DNA of 41,212 bases from Eubacteriales Family XIII. Incertae Sedis bacterium (GCA_031272485.1 JAISTV010000003.1:1-41212), one strand, 5' to 3'. Positions 6,816-16,721 are shown, counted from the first letter of the stretch. Notes: a model not told the origin generated them from the sequence alone. Numbers and translations are program-made.

Positions 6816-7556
6816 TCACACCGTAATCTGGTCCTTCATCTTCTCAAATGTCTTAGGCCCTATGCCGCTCACGTTCTGAATGTCCTCTATGGCGGCAAAA
6901 GGCCCCGCGCTGCTCCGGTAGGCAATGATCTTCTCCGCCGTGGAAGGTCCTACGCCCGTTATCCGCTGCAGGCCCTGCGCGTCCGCGGTGTTAATGTTCA
7001 CCTTGCCGTCCGTCTCTTCCGGCGCCGGCGCTACCGTCGGGGCCTCGTATCCCGCGCTGCTCTCCATGAGGGTGCGGCTAAGCGTATCCGCCGCACTGCC
7101 GCCCGCGCCCTCTTTAAGCGCCGCTGCCGCCTCATCGTTTGTGGGCACGTACACCCGGTCGCCGTCCACAAGCACCGCCGCCCGGTTGAGATACCGCACG
7201 CACGCGTCCTCCCTGAGGCCGCCCGCCCGCTCTATGGCGTCAAATACCCGGCTGCCCGCGTCCAGCTCTATGACCATGGGACTTACCACCGCCCCGGAAA
7301 CGTCCACGTAGATGTACGCCGCCTCTGTCTGGTCCGCGGCGTCCGCGGCGCCGGCCTCATCTGCCGCGCCCGCCACGACCTCGCCGTAAGCCGCACCGTC
7401 TGCGTCCGTAAGCGCGTGCGCCGGCCGGTTTATTAAAATGTAACAGGTAATCAGGACGAGGAATACGCCCGTGCCGGCCAAAATTCTCGTAAAGTTCTTG
7501 TGCAGCCGCAGAAACCGGCGAAACTGCTGCACGTACAGGTCCATATTGTGTGTCAT
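6816..7556 (-). CDS. comEA: ComEA-type DNA-uptake protein
   Basis: A 246-residue membrane-anchored DNA receptor. A short cytoplasmic N-terminus is followed by a transmembrane segment at about residues 23-43 (ILAGTGVFLVLITCYILI), an Ala/Asp/Glu-rich linker, an SLBB-like domain at about 81-138 (YVDVSGAVVSP to VDGDRVYVP), a second linker, and a helix-hairpin-helix DNA-binding domain at 185-246 (VNINTADAQGLQRITGVGPSTAEKI and SGIGPKTFEKM). In transformable Bacillota ComEA binds incoming double-stranded DNA outside the membrane. Its usual partners ComEB/ComEC are not in this window. The gene has its own strong promoter and a hairpin at the very start of its leader. Confidence 0.9.
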   Translation of the reverse strand: MTHNMDLYVQQFRRFLRLHKNFTRILAGTGVFLVLITCYILINRPAHALTDADGAAYGEVVAGAADEAGAADAADQTEAAYIYVDVSGAVVSPMVIELDAGSRVFDAIERAGGLREDACVRYLNRAAVLVDGDRVYVPTNDEAAAALKEGAGGSAADTLSRTLMESSAGYEAPTVAPAPEETDGKVNINTADAQGLQRITGVGPSTAEKIIAYRSSAGPFAAIEDIQNVSGIGPKTFEKMKDQITV

Positions 7557-7585
7557 CTTCTCTGCCTCTAAGTCAGCTATACGTG

Positions 7586-7616
7586 ATAAGCGGCCTGCGC
7601 TCCGCAGACCACTTAT
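7586..7616 (-). promoter_or_regulatory. Hairpin at the 5' end of the comEA transcript
   Basis: On the minus strand ATAAGTGGTCTGCG and CGCAGGCCGCTTAT pair over 14 positions, including G-U pairs, around a 3-nt GAG loop. The predicted transcription start of comEA is at about 7612, within the 5' arm, so most of the hairpin forms the first RNA structure of the leader. There is no T-run, so a terminator for glpK is less likely. A 5' stabilising role is inference. Confidence 0.5.
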
Positions 7617-7618
7617 TT

Positions 7619-7647
7619 AATATACTGCAATAATTTGGATGTGTCAA
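7619..7647 (-). promoter_or_regulatory. Promoter of comEA
   Basis: On the minus strand a perfect TTGACA and TATATT are separated by 17 nt. It lies between the glpK stop and comEA and is among the best consensus matches in the window. Confidence 0.75.
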
Positions 7648-7667
7648 CCGGAAAATGTAAATCCGCG

Positions 7668-9167
7668 CTATTTTTCCTCAACGAACCCGCGTGCGCAGTT
7701 AACCGCCCTGCCCCAGTTGGCCAGCAGCCGTTCGCGCTCCGGCGCCTTCATAGCCGGCGAAAACGCCCGCCCGAGCTGCCAGTTGGCCGTTATGTCGTCA
7801 ATGTCGTTCCAGTACCCCACCGCAAGGCCGGCCAGATACGCCGCGCCCAGCGCCGTGGTCTCCAGCTGCGCCGCCCGCCGCACGGGAATGCCCAAAATGT
7901 CCGCCTGAAACTGCATGAGGAAGTCATTGGCCGCCGCGCCGCCGTCCACCTTGACGCTGGTTATCTCGCGTCCCGCGTCCGCGCGCATAGCTTGCAGAAG
8001 CTCGTAGCTCTGGTAGGCTATGGACTCCAGCGCCGCCCGCACTATGTGGTTCTTGTTGCTGCCGCGCGTGAGACCCAGGATGGTGCCGCGGGCATACGAA
8101 TCCCAGTGCGGGGCGCCCAGCCCCACGAAGGCAGGCACCATATAGACGCCGCCGTTACTCCCCGCCGCGAGGGCCATAGCCTCCGATTCCGGCGATGAGG
8201 CAAGCAGACCGACTTCGTCCCGGAGCCATTGTATTGCCGCCCCAGCCACAAAAACAGAGCCTTCCAGCGCGTAGGAAACGCGGCTGTCCGAACCCCAGGC
8301 AATGGTGGTCAGCAGGCCGCTGCCGGACTTGGCCGGCGTGAGGCCCGTATTCATGAGCATGAAACCGCCCGTGCCGTAGGTGTGCTTCACGTCGCCCTCG
8401 GAGAAGCAGGCCTGCCCGAAGAGGGATGCCTGCTGGTCGCCCGCCGCGCCCGCTATGGGAATCTCCGCGCCGAAGATCTGGGCCTTGGTCGTGCCGTAGA
8501 CCTGCGCGCAGGGAACCGCCTGCGGGAGGATGGTGCCGGGGATGTCCAGAATCTTCATCAGGTCCGAGTCCCACTGCAGCGTGTGGATGTTGAACAGCAG
8601 CGTGCGCGAGGCGTTCGTGTAGTCCGTCACGTACACCGCCCCGCCGGTGAGCTTCCAGATGAGCCAGGTCTCCACCGTGCCGAACCGCAGGTCGCCGTGG
8701 CGCGCCTTCTCGCGGGCGCCGGGGACGTTGTCCAGAATCCAGCGGATTTTTGTGCCGGAAAAGTAGGCGTCGAGAATCAGCCCGGTGCGCTCGCGGAAAA
8801 TCTCGCCATGCCCTTCCGCCTTGAGCTTGTCGCAGTATTCCGACGTGCGCCGGCACTGCCAGACTATGGCGTTATAGATGGGCTCGCCCGTGTTCGCGTC
8901 CCAGACTATGGTGGTCTCGCGCTGGTTGGTTATGCCTATGGCCGCTATGTCGGTGGCGGAAATGCGCGCCTTGAGCAACGCTTCCTGCGCCACGTTCACC
9001 TGCGAGGACCAGATCTCCATGGGGTCGTGCTCCACCCAGCCCTCCTGCGGATAAATCTGCGAAAACTCGCGCGACGCGGCGGCCAGAATCTGCCCGCTTC
9101 GGTCGAACAGGATGCAGCGGGAGCTCGTGGTCCCTTGATCCAGCGCCATAATATACTGTTTGTCCAT
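7668..9167 (-). CDS. glpK: Glycerol kinase
   Basis: A 499-residue FGGY-family kinase that phosphorylates glycerol to sn-glycerol 3-phosphate with ATP. Full family length. Motifs: the N-terminal phosphate loop [13 protein letters not shown], the region [24 protein letters not shown] and the C-terminal [14 protein letters not shown]. It is the last gene of the lepA-hemW transcription unit, 15 nt after hemW. No glycerol facilitator or glycerol-3-phosphate dehydrogenase gene is nearby, so it may serve lipid precursor supply or glycerol use through genes elsewhere. Confidence 0.95.
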   Translation of the reverse strand: MDKQYIMALDQGTTSSRCILFDRSGQILAAASREFSQIYPQEGWVEHDPMEIWSSQVNVAQEALLKARISATDIAAIGITNQRETTIVWDANTGEPIYNAIVWQCRRTSEYCDKLKAEGHGEIFRERTGLILDAYFSGTKIRWILDNVPGAREKARHGDLRFGTVETWLIWKLTGGAVYVTDYTNASRTLLFNIHTLQWDSDLMKILDIPGTILPQAVPCAQVYGTTKAQIFGAEIPIAGAAGDQQASLFGQACFSEGDVKHTYGTGGFMLMNTGLTPAKSGSGLLTTIAWGSDSRVSYALEGSVFVAGAAIQWLRDEVGLLASSPESEAMALAAGSNGGVYMVPAFVGLGAPHWDSYARGTILGLTRGSNKNHIVRAALESIAYQSYELLQAMRADAGREITSVKVDGGAAANDFLMQFQADILGIPVRRAAQLETTALGAAYLAGLAVGYWNDIDDITANWQLGRAFSPAMKAPERERLLANWGRAVNCARGFVEEK

Positions 9168-9182
9168 ATCGTTATTCCCTCT

Positions 9183-10343
9183 CTAAACGTATTCCGAAAA
9201 AACTATGTTGCTGAGGTCCAGCCCCAGCGGCGTGAGCCGGAGCATGTCCCCCTGCTCCTCCAAGAGCCCGCGCCCGATAAGCTCCTTGGTCTCCTCCGGG
9301 TAGATGTCCCAGAACTTCTCGCCGAACCGGCTTGCGAAAGTCGGCAGGTGTATGCCTTCCGTCTTGCGCAGGCCCAGGAACACATATTCTTTCACCGTGT
9401 CGGTCTTCGTGTTCCGGTGAATCCACTGCGTCATATCGTCTATGCTCTCCGAGGAAAGGTACGCCTCGTAGCTGTCCGTGTTGGCAAACCGGCAGCCGTT
9501 CGCGAAGGAATGCGCCCCCAGCCCGAACCCCAGATACTCATCCAGTGACCAGTACTTCAGGTTGTGCCGCGACTCGCAGCCGGCCTTCGCCGCGTTGGAA
9601 ATCTCGTAATGCGTGTAGCCCGCCGCGGTAAACGCCTGGATGGCCGCGTGGTACATCTTGCGGTCCAGCACCTCGTCCGGCTGCTGAACCGCGCCGTCCA
9701 TAATCTCCTGGTAAACTTCCGTCCCCTCCTCCACCTGCAGGCTGTAAAACGAGATATGCTCCGGCTCGAGCATAATGGCCTCAAAAATGTCGTGCGCCCA
9801 GTCCTCGAAGCTCTCGCCCGGCAAGCCGAACATGAGGTCCATATTGACATTGTCAAATCCCGCCTTGCGGCAAAGGTCGAAGGCCTCATAGACCTCGTCG
9901 CGCCCGTGAATCCTCCCCAGGTAGGCCAGCTTGCTCTCGCTGAGCGACTGGCAGCCGAGGCTCAGCCGGTTTATGCCCAGCGACTTATAGGCGGCCAGGT
10001 TCTCCGCCGTGAGCGTCCCCGGGTTGGCCTCCAGCGTAATCTCCGCGTCGTCCGCCACGCGAAAACAGCTGTACACCGCGTCCATCACCTCCTCCAGATC
10101 CTCCGCAGGCAGCAATGAGGGTGTCCCGCCGCCTACGTATACCGAGTCGGTTATCCGGTCCGTGGAGAAGCGGCTCCCCCGGCCGGCTATCTCCTCCGCC
10201 AGCTTGTGCGCGTACGAATCCATGGCCTCCGGCAGCGTACGCTCGAAGGACAGGAAGTCGCAGTACCGGCACTTGCGGACGCAGAACGGTATGTGCAGGT
10301 AGATGCCCAGGTTATTTCGCTTTTTCTCACTACTTGTTATCAT
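9183..10343 (-). CDS. hemW: HemW-type radical SAM protein (heme chaperone)
   Basis: A 386-residue radical SAM protein. The cluster motif CxxxCxxC is CVRKCRYC near residue 20, followed by [10 protein letters not shown] and [11 protein letters not shown], which together are typical of HemW, long misannotated as oxygen-independent coproporphyrinogen oxidase. HemW binds heme and delivers it to target proteins. The start codon lies inside the end of lepA: the frames overlap by 14 nt, so the two are translationally coupled. The lepA-hemW order is a widely conserved neighbourhood in Bacillota. Confidence 0.92.
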   Translation of the reverse strand: MITSSEKKRNNLGIYLHIPFCVRKCRYCDFLSFERTLPEAMDSYAHKLAEEIAGRGSRFSTDRITDSVYVGGGTPSLLPAEDLEEVMDAVYSCFRVADDAEITLEANPGTLTAENLAAYKSLGINRLSLGCQSLSESKLAYLGRIHGRDEVYEAFDLCRKAGFDNVNMDLMFGLPGESFEDWAHDIFEAIMLEPEHISFYSLQVEEGTEVYQEIMDGAVQQPDEVLDRKMYHAAIQAFTAAGYTHYEISNAAKAGCESRHNLKYWSLDEYLGFGLGAHSFANGCRFANTDSYEAYLSSESIDDMTQWIHRNTKTDTVKEYVFLGLRKTEGIHLPTFASRFGEKFWDIYPEETKELIGRGLLEEQGDMLRLTPLGLDLSNIVFSEYV

Positions 10344-12129
10344 CGAATTTCAATACCGCCGTAAACGCCTCCTGCGGCACCTCCACCGTGCCGAACTGGC
10401 GCATGCGTTTCTTGCCTTCCTTCTGCTTCTCGAGCAGCTTGCGCTTGCGGGAAATATCGCCGCCGTAGCACTTGGCCGTAACGTCCTTGCGGTACGCCCG
10501 CACCGTCTCGCGGGCTATGACCTTCTGGCCTATGCTCGCCTGCACGGGCACCTCGAACTGGTGCCGCGGGATAATCTCCTTGAGCTTCTCGCACACGAAC
10601 CGGCCGCGGTAGTACGCCTTGGACTCGTGCACCAGCATGGAGAACGCGTCCACCTGCTCCTTGTTGAGCAGAATGTCCAGCTTGACTATCTTGGACGGCT
10701 CGTAGCGGATGAACTCGTAGTCCAGCGACCCGTAGCCGCGCGTCTTGGACTTAAGCGCGTCGAAAAAGTCGTAGATGACCTCGTTAAGGGGCATCTCATA
10801 GTGCAGCCCGATCCGGTCCTCCGTTATGTATTCCATGTGCAGCATCTTGCCCCGCCGGTCCTGACACAGCTCCATAATGGCGCCCACGTAGGCCTTGGGA
10901 ATCATGATGTCCGCCTTTACAATTGGCTCCTCTATATGGTCTATGGTGACCGGGTCCGGCAGGTTGCTCGGGTTCTGAATCATCTCGACCGTGCCGTCCG
11001 TCTTCACCACGCGGTAGACCACGCTCGGGGAAGTGGTAATCACGGCCAGGTCGAACTCGCGTTCCAGCCGCTCCACGATAATCTCCATGTGCAGCAGGCC
11101 CAGGAAGCCGCAGCGGAAGCCGAAGCCCAGCGCCGTGGACGTCTCCGGCTCGAAGTGGAAGGCCGCGTCGTTCACCTGCAGCTTCTCCACCGCGTCCTTT
11201 ACGTTCTCGTACTTCTCCCCCTCCGCCGGGTAGATGCCGCAGTAGACCATGGGCTGCGCCTTCTTGTAGCCGGGCAGCGGCGTGTCCGTCTGGCGGTCCT
11301 TGTGGGTAATGGTGTCGCCCACGCGCGCGTCCGCCACCTGCTTTATGGCCGCGCACACGTAGCCCACCTCGCCCGCCGTGAGCTTCTCCGTGGGTTGCGG
11401 GTACGGCGCGTAGACGCCCACCTCCGTCACCTCGTAGTTCTTCTGCGAATTCATGAGGCGGATCATGTCGCCCTTCTTCAGCGTCCCCTCGAACACGCGT
11501 GCGTAAATCACGACGCCGCGGTAATTGTCATAGTAGGAGTCGAAAATGAGCGCCTTGAGCGGCGCTTCCGGGTCGCCCTGCGGCGCCGGTACGTTCTTCA
11601 CTATGTCCTCGAGCACGTCCTGGATGCCTATGCCCTCCTTGGCCGACACGAGCGGCGCGTTCTCGGCCTCCAGGCCGATTATGTCCTCTATCTCCGCCTT
11701 GACGCGGTCCGGGTCCGCGCTCGCCAGGTCTATCTTGTTCAGCACCGGCAGGATGGTCAGGTCCTCGTTCATGGCCAGGTATACATTGGCAAGCGTCTGG
11801 GCCTCCACCCCCTGCGTGGCGTCCACCACAAGCACAGCGCCCTCGCAGGCCGCCAGCGACCGGCTCACCTCGTAGGTAAAGTCCACGTGGCCCGGCGTGT
11901 CTATGAGGTTCAGGATGTAGGTCTGCCCGTCCAGCGCCTGATACGTGAGGCGCGTGGTCTGCAGCTTGATGGTAATCCCGCGCTCGCGCTCCAGGTCCAT
12001 GTTATCCAGGAACTGCTCGCGCATATCGCGGTCCGCCACCGAGCCGGTGTACTGCAGGATGCGGTCGGCGAGCGTGCTCTTGCCGTGGTCTATGTGGGCT
12101 ATAATACTGAAGTTTCTTATGTTTTCCAT
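10330..12129 (-). CDS. lepA: Elongation factor 4 (LepA)
   Basis: A 599-residue translational GTPase that acts on the ribosome. G1 is AHIDHGKST (near residue 15), G3 is DTPGHVDF and G4 is NKIDL. The length and the C-terminal basic domain ([22 protein letters not shown]) are those of LepA/EF4. It follows the metallo-beta-lactamase gene by 21 nt and overlaps hemW. A long open frame exists on the opposite strand across the whole gene, but it is a GC-driven shadow. Confidence 0.97.
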   Translation of the reverse strand: MENIRNFSIIAHIDHGKSTLADRILQYTGSVADRDMREQFLDNMDLERERGITIKLQTTRLTYQALDGQTYILNLIDTPGHVDFTYEVSRSLAACEGAVLVVDATQGVEAQTLANVYLAMNEDLTILPVLNKIDLASADPDRVKAEIEDIIGLEAENAPLVSAKEGIGIQDVLEDIVKNVPAPQGDPEAPLKALIFDSYYDNYRGVVIYARVFEGTLKKGDMIRLMNSQKNYEVTEVGVYAPYPQPTEKLTAGEVGYVCAAIKQVADARVGDTITHKDRQTDTPLPGYKKAQPMVYCGIYPAEGEKYENVKDAVEKLQVNDAAFHFEPETSTALGFGFRCGFLGLLHMEIIVERLEREFDLAVITTSPSVVYRVVKTDGTVEMIQNPSNLPDPVTIDHIEEPIVKADIMIPKAYVGAIMELCQDRRGKMLHMEYITEDRIGLHYEMPLNEVIYDFFDALKSKTRGYGSLDYEFIRYEPSKIVKLDILLNKEQVDAFSMLVHESKAYYRGRFVCEKLKEIIPRHQFEVPVQASIGQKVIARETVRAYRKDVTAKCYGGDISRKRKLLEKQKEGKKRMRQFGTVEVPQEAFTAVLKFDDNK

Positions 12130-12150
12130 GTGTTCGTCTGTTCCGTTTCG

Positions 12151-12963
12151 TTAGCGAAGAATGGGGGTGGCAGCGGCGCGCGCTACGAGCGTCACCTCGT
12201 GGCAGGCCAGCACGTGGTCCTCGTCCTGCCGCATAGCCTGGATTTTCTTAAGCGTGCGCTCCAGCGCCGGCATATCCAGGAACCGGGCCGGCGGCGCGAC
12301 GGTATAATACGAGCCGGGTATGGGGCGGATATTGTCGAGGCACAGGACCGCGTCGCCCGCGAGCAGGTACGTGCCGCTTTCCGCCTGCACGTTAAACGAG
12401 ATGTGCCCGGCGGTGTGGCCCGGCGTGGCGAATGCCGTTATGCCCGGCAGGATTTCCGTCTCCGCCTCGCCTATGTCCGGGGTCTCGAGCGTGAGGCCGG
12501 TGAACGGCGGGCGTATGTCCCCCTGGCACGGGTGCTCGTAGCCCCGCACCTGGATGAGCGCCGGGTTTTGCGCGTAGGCGTACTCCCGGGCCGAGGTTAT
12601 GTAGCGCGCGCGGGGGAACTTCTCCATGTGAAAGCAGTGGTCCCAGTGCAGGTGCGTGAAGAGAATCGCGTATATGTCCTCTTCCTTTATGCCAATGGCG
12701 TGCAGTTGGTCGGTTATGGCGTAGCCGTCCGGCTGCAGCGAGCCGGGGTGGTGCCACTCGTTGGCGCGCGCGGTGTCGCACATGCCGGTATCTACGAGGA
12801 TGGGGCCCTCCGGGCCGCCCTCCAGCAGGAAGCAGAAGACCGGAATGTCTATGGGCTCGCTGGGCAGGTCGAAGTACTGCACCACGTAGTTGTGGTAGAG
12901 GTAGCGCTTCGGGTAGGTCTTCAGAAACCCCGTGTTTATGGGGCGTATGGTGTATCTGGTCAT
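12151..12963 (-). CDS. Metallo-beta-lactamase-fold hydrolase
   Basis: A 270-residue protein with the zinc-binding signature THLHWDHC near residue 105, an earlier ILVDTGMCDT strand, a further metal histidine in TPGHTAGH, and LAGDAV. The arrangement resembles the N-acyl-homoserine lactonase (AttM/AiiA-like) subgroup of the superfamily, but many such proteins act on other esters, lactones or thioesters, so the substrate is not assigned. It lies 5 nt after the flavorubredoxin-like gene and 21 nt before lepA, in the same operon. Confidence 0.85.
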   Translation of the reverse strand: MTRYTIRPINTGFLKTYPKRYLYHNYVVQYFDLPSEPIDIPVFCFLLEGGPEGPILVDTGMCDTARANEWHHPGSLQPDGYAITDQLHAIGIKEEDIYAILFTHLHWDHCFHMEKFPRARYITSAREYAYAQNPALIQVRGYEHPCQGDIRPPFTGLTLETPDIGEAETEILPGITAFATPGHTAGHISFNVQAESGTYLLAGDAVLCLDNIRPIPGSYYTVAPPARFLDMPALERTLKKIQAMRQDEDHVLACHEVTLVARAAATPILR

Positions 12964-12968
12964 GGGCG

Positions 12969-13568
12969 TTAGAACTTCTCAAAGTCGGCGGCGCCGTGTT
13001 TGCAGATGGGGCACACGAAGTCCGCCGGCAGCGGCTCGCCTTCGTAGATATAGCCGCAGATGCCGCACTTATAGCCGTGCTCCGCCTTGGGCTTGGACTG
13101 GGGCTTGACCTTGGTCTGGTAGTAGCTGTAGGTCATGGTCGGGACGGCTGAGAGCACCTCCGCGTCCGTGACCGAGGCTATGAACATATCGTGCGTGCCG
13201 AGGTCTATCACCTGCTCCACCTGACCGGAGAGGTACGAATTGGCGTACTTCGTCAGGTAGTAGATGCCGTTCGCGCCGCGGGCTACGTCCGGGAAGTCCG
13301 CGAACTTATCCACATTGTGGCCGCTCTGGAAGCCAAAGTTCTGAAACACGGAGAACGGCGCGTCCTCCGAGAGACAGGAGATGGTAAACGCCTTGCTCTT
13401 CTTTATGAGCTCGGTGGTGTAGTTCTGTTTGTTGAGCGTGAGCGAAATCTTCAGCGGGGTGCTCGTGACCTGAATGGGTGTATTGGTAACACAGCCGTTG
13501 TCCTTCTTGCCCTTAGCGAAGGCCACGTACAGGCCGTACGACAGATTGTGCAGCGCTTTCTCGTTCAT
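12969..13568 (-). CDS. Flavin reductase-like protein fused to rubredoxin (Hrb type)
   Basis: A 199-residue fusion. Residues 1-150 are an FMN-binding flavin reductase-like domain (NGCVTNTPIQVTSTPLKISL, AFTISCLSEDAPFSVFQNFGF). Residues 164-199 are a short rubredoxin with iron ligands Cys168, Cys171, Cys186 and Cys189 (KCGICGYIYEG and VCPICKHG). This is the architecture of high-molecular-weight rubredoxin, which in Moorella and related anaerobes passes electrons from NADH to flavodiiron proteins that remove oxygen or nitric oxide. No flavodiiron gene is in the window. It is the first gene of the operon leading to lepA and has its own promoter. Confidence 0.87.
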   Translation of the reverse strand: MNEKALHNLSYGLYVAFAKGKKDNGCVTNTPIQVTSTPLKISLTLNKQNYTTELIKKSKAFTISCLSEDAPFSVFQNFGFQSGHNVDKFADFPDVARGANGIYYLTKYANSYLSGQVEQVIDLGTHDMFIASVTDAEVLSAVPTMTYSYYQTKVKPQSKPKAEHGYKCGICGYIYEGEPLPADFVCPICKHGAADFEKF

Positions 13569-13609
13569 TTTTCCTTCTCCTCCTATACCTTGCGGTTGCC
13601 CTTCGCTCT

Positions 13610-13638
13610 ATTGTACAAAAACTCGGCGTCACCCGCAA
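13610..13638 (-). promoter_or_regulatory. Promoter of the flavorubredoxin-lepA-hemW-glpK operon
   Basis: On the minus strand TTGCGG and TACAAT are separated by 17 nt. It is divergent from the rpsT promoter about 55 bp away. Confidence 0.6.
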
Positions 13639-13691
13639 TGCCGCCGCGCGGGCGCGCGAAAACGAAACCGTTGAAAAAAAGCAAAAATCGC

Positions 13692-13720
13692 TTGCATTTA
13701 CGCGACTTCGCCCATATACT
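13692..13720 (+). promoter_or_regulatory. Promoter of rpsT
   Basis: TTGCAT and TATACT are separated by 17 nt, about 60 nt upstream of the rpsT start. An A-rich tract just upstream could serve as an UP element, as expected for a ribosomal protein gene. Confidence 0.7.
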
Positions 13721-13783
13721 ATTACATGCGTTTTAACGCACCTGAGAATAATAAACAACGTAAACCAGAAGTGGGGTGAATGA

Positions 13784-14410
13784 ATGGCTAATATTAAGTC
13801 AGCAAAAAAGAGAATCCGTGTAATCGAGGCCAAGACGCAGCGCAACAAGCGTGTCAAGGCGCACCTGAAGGCCGTGCTCAAGGCGTTTGAGGCAGCCGTT
13901 GCAGAGGGTGACAAGCAGGCGGCGCGCGACCAGCTCGCGCTCGCGGAGAAGAAACTCAAACAGGCGGCAGCCAAGGGAACCGTACATAAGAACTCGGCCT
14001 CCCGCAAGGTTTCCCGCTTAACGCAGAAATTCACGGCGGCTTTCGGCAAGGAAGCCCTGTTAGATAAGGCCAATAAGCCCGCCATTCCGGATCCGGAAGA
14101 GAAGAAGGCGCGTGCGGCAGCCAAGCTCGCAGCCGAAGAAGCCAAGGAAGCCGCGAAGAAAGCCAAGAAGGCAGAAGCCGCCGCCGAAAAGGCCCGGAAA
14201 GCCGCGAAGAAGTCCACCAAGGTAGAGTCCGCAGAAGAAGCCGCCCCGGCAGAGGAAGCGGTAGAAGAAGCCGCCCCGGCTGAGGAAGCAGCAGCGGAAG
14301 AAGCCGCCCCCGCCGAGGAAGCAGCGGAAGAACCCGCCCCCGCAGAGGAAGCAGCGGAAGAAGCTGCACCGGCAGAGGAAGCAGCAGAAGAACCTGCCCC
14401 CGCCGAGTAA
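13784..14410 (+). CDS. rpsT: 30S ribosomal protein S20 with long charged C-terminal extension
   Basis: The first 88 or so residues are a normal S20: MANIKSAKKRIRV, then KAVLKAFE and the conserved end AAAKGTVHKNSASRKVSRL. S20 binds 16S rRNA early in 30S assembly. The protein then continues for about 120 more residues. Residues 103-146 are Lys/Ala/Glu-rich and helical, resembling a histone H1-like tail (AAKLAAEEAKEAAKKAKKA). Residues 151-208 are an acidic repeat of EEAAPAEEA-type units. Most S20 proteins end near residue 85-90, so this protein is more than twice the usual length. The reading frame is continuous with no sign of frameshift. The start has the ribosome-binding site GGGGTGA and a strong promoter. 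Confidence 0.95.
   Translation: MANIKSAKKRIRVIEAKTQRNKRVKAHLKAVLKAFEAAVAEGDKQAARDQLALAEKKLKQAAAKGTVHKNSASRKVSRLTQKFTAAFGKEALLDKANKPAIPDPEEKKARAAAKLAAEEAKEAAKKAKKAEAAAEKARKAAKKSTKVESAEEAAPAEEAVEEAAPAEEAAAEEAAPAEEAAEEPAPAEEAAEEAAPAEEAAEEPAPAE
14234..14407 (+). repeat. Acidic EEAAPAEEA repeat tract inside rpsT
   Basis: About six tandem units of 9-11 residues (EEAAPAEEAV, EEAAPAEEAAA, EEAAPAEEAA, EEPAPAEEAA and so on), encoded by near-identical DNA of about 30 bp per unit. Such tracts expand and contract by slippage, so length may vary between strains. Confidence 0.85.
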
Positions 14411-14503
14411 ACTCCACTACGCAAAATTTCAGTATTTCGTGTGTCCGCACCTGCGGCAACCCCTTCCCTCCACGCAACCTGCTACAACGCCGAAGCCAAC
14501 CCA

Positions 14504-14536
14504 GCGGGATGCCCGGCCACTAGCCGGGTATCCCGC
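14504..14536. other. Long hairpin between rpsT and the chemoreceptor gene
   Basis: The arms GCGGGATGCCCGGC and GCCGGGTATCCCGC pair over 14 positions (one G-U) around the loop CACTA. No T-run follows on either strand. It could be a transcript-end stabilising hairpin for rpsT or a further palindromic repeat variant. The rest of the gap 14411-14660 holds only this and repeat copy B. Confidence 0.6.
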
Positions 14537-14605
14537 AAGTGTAAACCATCAAAAGCCCGCAGCTAACTCAGATGGCCGCCATCCCTCCCATTCGTAAGTA
14601 AACAC

Positions 14606-14637
14606 CTGGATTGCCGGAACCAGTCCGGCAATGACGG
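14606..14637 (+). repeat. Palindromic repeat, copy B
   Basis: The arms TTGCCGGA and TCCGGCAA flank the 5-nt loop ACCAG, framed by CTGGA and TGACGG, as in copy A at 1255. It lies between the convergent rpsT and chemoreceptor genes. Confidence 0.72.
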
Positions 14638-14660
14638 GATTCGATACTCGCTCGGCTGCG

Positions 14661-16718
14661 CTACTTGTTGTCTATGAGGTTCTGTAGGACGGTTTCGTCG
14701 GCTTCTTCTAACTTGAAGTAGCTCACCTGGCGGTTCAGCTCGCCGGCCATGGCCGAGAGTTCCTCGCTGGCGGTGGCGGATTCCTCCGACATGGCGCTGT
14801 CGCGCTGGGTTATGGAGTTAAGCCGCGCGATCCCCTCGTAGATGTCGTCCGCCGAGGCAGCCTGCGATGCCGCCATCCCCTCTATACCACTCACGAGGCG
14901 CTCCACCTCGGTTATCATCTCCTCCATGGACGTGATCTGCTTCCAGCTCTGCTCCGCCAGCGCGGTGCCCTTTTCCACCGCCGCCAGCGCGTTGGAGATA
15001 AGCCGCTCCGTCTGCTGGGCCGAGTCCGCGCTCTTCCCCGCGAGACTCCGCACCTCATCCGCCACCACCGCGAATCCCCGGCCGTGCGCCCCCGCGCGCG
15101 CCGCCTCCACCGCCGCGTTGAGCGAAAGGATGTTCGTCTGGAACGCTATCTCGTCTATGGCCTGGATTATGCTGCGAATCACCGACGCCGCCTCCGTTAT
15201 GTCCTGCATGGCCGCGCGCATGGCGTCCATGTCCGTCTTGGTCGCCTCCAGCGCCGCCCGCGCCTCGGAGGTCTTGTGCAGCGTCCGCGTGGTATTCTCC
15301 GCCGTGTCCCGCAGGTTTCCGCGAATGTCCTTGAACCCCGCGTCTATCTCGTCAATGGTGCGTGCGTGCGCCACCGCGTTGTCCGACAGTTCCTTGCCGC
15401 GCGCAGCCAGTACCCCCGCCGTCCCGTCCACCGTGTGCGACGAGAACTGGATGCTCGTGAGAATCTGGTTCATGGACTGCTGAATCTGCTCCATGGATAG
15501 TTGCAGCGCCACATAGTCCCCCACGTAGGAGAGCGTGGAGCCCGAGCGCAGATCCCCTTCCGCAATCCGCGTGAGGCGCGCCGACATATCCTGAATGTAC
15601 GCGTTCTGCGTCTCTATCGACTGCCGCATGGAATCGTACAGCACCCCGATTTCGTTCGCCGCCCGAATCTGCGGCATAGGCGCGTGCAGGTCGCCGCCCG
15701 CAAACATCTCCATGCGCTTGGTCATGAGGCTTATAGGATTGGCTATCCGGCGGCTCAGAACCAGTGCGATGAGCACCGCCAGGAGAATCAGCGCCACGCT
15801 GGTCCCCACGTTGATGGTCAGCTGCCGGTAGAACCCGCCCAGAAACTCCTCCGGTTTGACCACCGAGAAATACCGCCAGCCCGTCTGAGGAATCACCGTA
15901 TAGTAAATCCGGTCCCCGCCGTTTATGCTCACGAACGCCCCCTCGATATAGGCGCCCTCTTCATCCGGTGACTGCGCGTTCTCACGCGTGACCGTCAGCA
16001 GATCCTCGTAGACCGCGCGCACGCTCTCGTCTTCCGTCACGTCCAGAATATTCGCGCCGTCCAGCACGTAGTCCTCGTCCGGGTGCGCCAGAAAGTAGCC
16101 GTACTCGTCCAGCAGAAAGCTGTAGCCCGACTCGCCCAGATTCCCCTGCGCAATCAGCTCCTGAATCACGTCGTAGTGAATGTCGAAACACACCAGCCCG
16201 TCAAACCCGTTCACGTCCTTAAGCTTGTAGGTAACCGTCATGGTCACGTTCTGCGTCCACTCGTCGTAGACCGGCGGCGAAATAAACACATCGTCGGCCG
16301 CCATTCCGTCGATGAAGAACTCCTCCTTGCTGTAGTCCTCCCCCACGTCTTCCACGTCCGCATCCTGCACGGCTATCCCGTCTGCGCCCACCGTGTAAAC
16401 CGAGCTCACGTCCGGCCGGTTTTCCAGAATGCTATCGAACGCGTCCTGCCGCACATCAAACGGAATCTCCGCAGACGTCAGGATGCCCGAAACGGCTATG
16501 GCCGTAACGTCCTCGCTAATATTCACCAGATAATTGTCTATGGCCGACGCGTACGAATCCCCGTCGTTCCTAATCAGCTGATCGATAAAATCCATGCTCT
16601 GCCGGTACGCCCGGTAAGCGCTCGTGGCGCTCAGCGCCGCCGTGACCGCCACCACCAGCGCGGTCATGAGAAGCAGAATGCTCGTGCGCAGCTTGCGCGT
16701 CCGTCCCCCCTTAGCCAT
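14661..16718 (-). CDS. Methyl-accepting chemotaxis protein with dCache-like sensor
   Basis: A 685-residue transmembrane chemoreceptor. TM1 is at about 12-34, followed by a large extracellular ligand domain at about 40-300 with dCache/PDC features ([47 protein letters not shown]). TM2 is at about 303-323, then a HAMP linker ([22 protein letters not shown]) and a cytoplasmic signalling coiled coil. The hairpin tip that contacts CheA/CheW is intact ([40 protein letters not shown] region). The C-terminus has no CheR-tethering pentapeptide. It is the last gene of a unit after transketolase (3 nt gap), so a sugar- or nucleoside-related ligand is a reasonable guess but unproven. Confidence 0.92.
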   Translation of the reverse strand: MAKGGRTRKLRTSILLLMTALVVAVTAALSATSAYRAYRQSMDFIDQLIRNDGDSYASAIDNYLVNISEDVTAIAVSGILTSAEIPFDVRQDAFDSILENRPDVSSVYTVGADGIAVQDADVEDVGEDYSKEEFFIDGMAADDVFISPPVYDEWTQNVTMTVTYKLKDVNGFDGLVCFDIHYDVIQELIAQGNLGESGYSFLLDEYGYFLAHPDEDYVLDGANILDVTEDESVRAVYEDLLTVTRENAQSPDEEGAYIEGAFVSINGGDRIYYTVIPQTGWRYFSVVKPEEFLGGFYRQLTINVGTSVALILLAVLIALVLSRRIANPISLMTKRMEMFAGGDLHAPMPQIRAANEIGVLYDSMRQSIETQNAYIQDMSARLTRIAEGDLRSGSTLSYVGDYVALQLSMEQIQQSMNQILTSIQFSSHTVDGTAGVLAARGKELSDNAVAHARTIDEIDAGFKDIRGNLRDTAENTTRTLHKTSEARAALEATKTDMDAMRAAMQDITEAASVIRSIIQAIDEIAFQTNILSLNAAVEAARAGAHGRGFAVVADEVRSLAGKSADSAQQTERLISNALAAVEKGTALAEQSWKQITSMEEMITEVERLVSGIEGMAASQAASADDIYEGIARLNSITQRDSAMSEESATASEELSAMAGELNRQVSYFKLEEADETVLQNLIDNK

Positions 16719-16721
16719 CTC

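Noticed and set aside
10303-12972. Plus-strand frame of nearly 890 codons opposite lepA and the metallo-beta-lactamase gene
   Set aside because: The minus strand carries complete conserved proteins there; the plus-strand translation is Arg/Leu/Val-rich low-complexity sequence.
13513-14424. Ser/Ala-rich minus-strand frame opposite rpsT
   Set aside because: It is the mirror image of the EEAAPAEEA repeats and covers the rpsT promoter; the S20 core is unmistakable on the plus strand.
14504-14536. Hairpin after rpsT as a rho-independent terminator
   Set aside because: No T-run follows on either strand, so it is kept only as a hairpin of unknown role.
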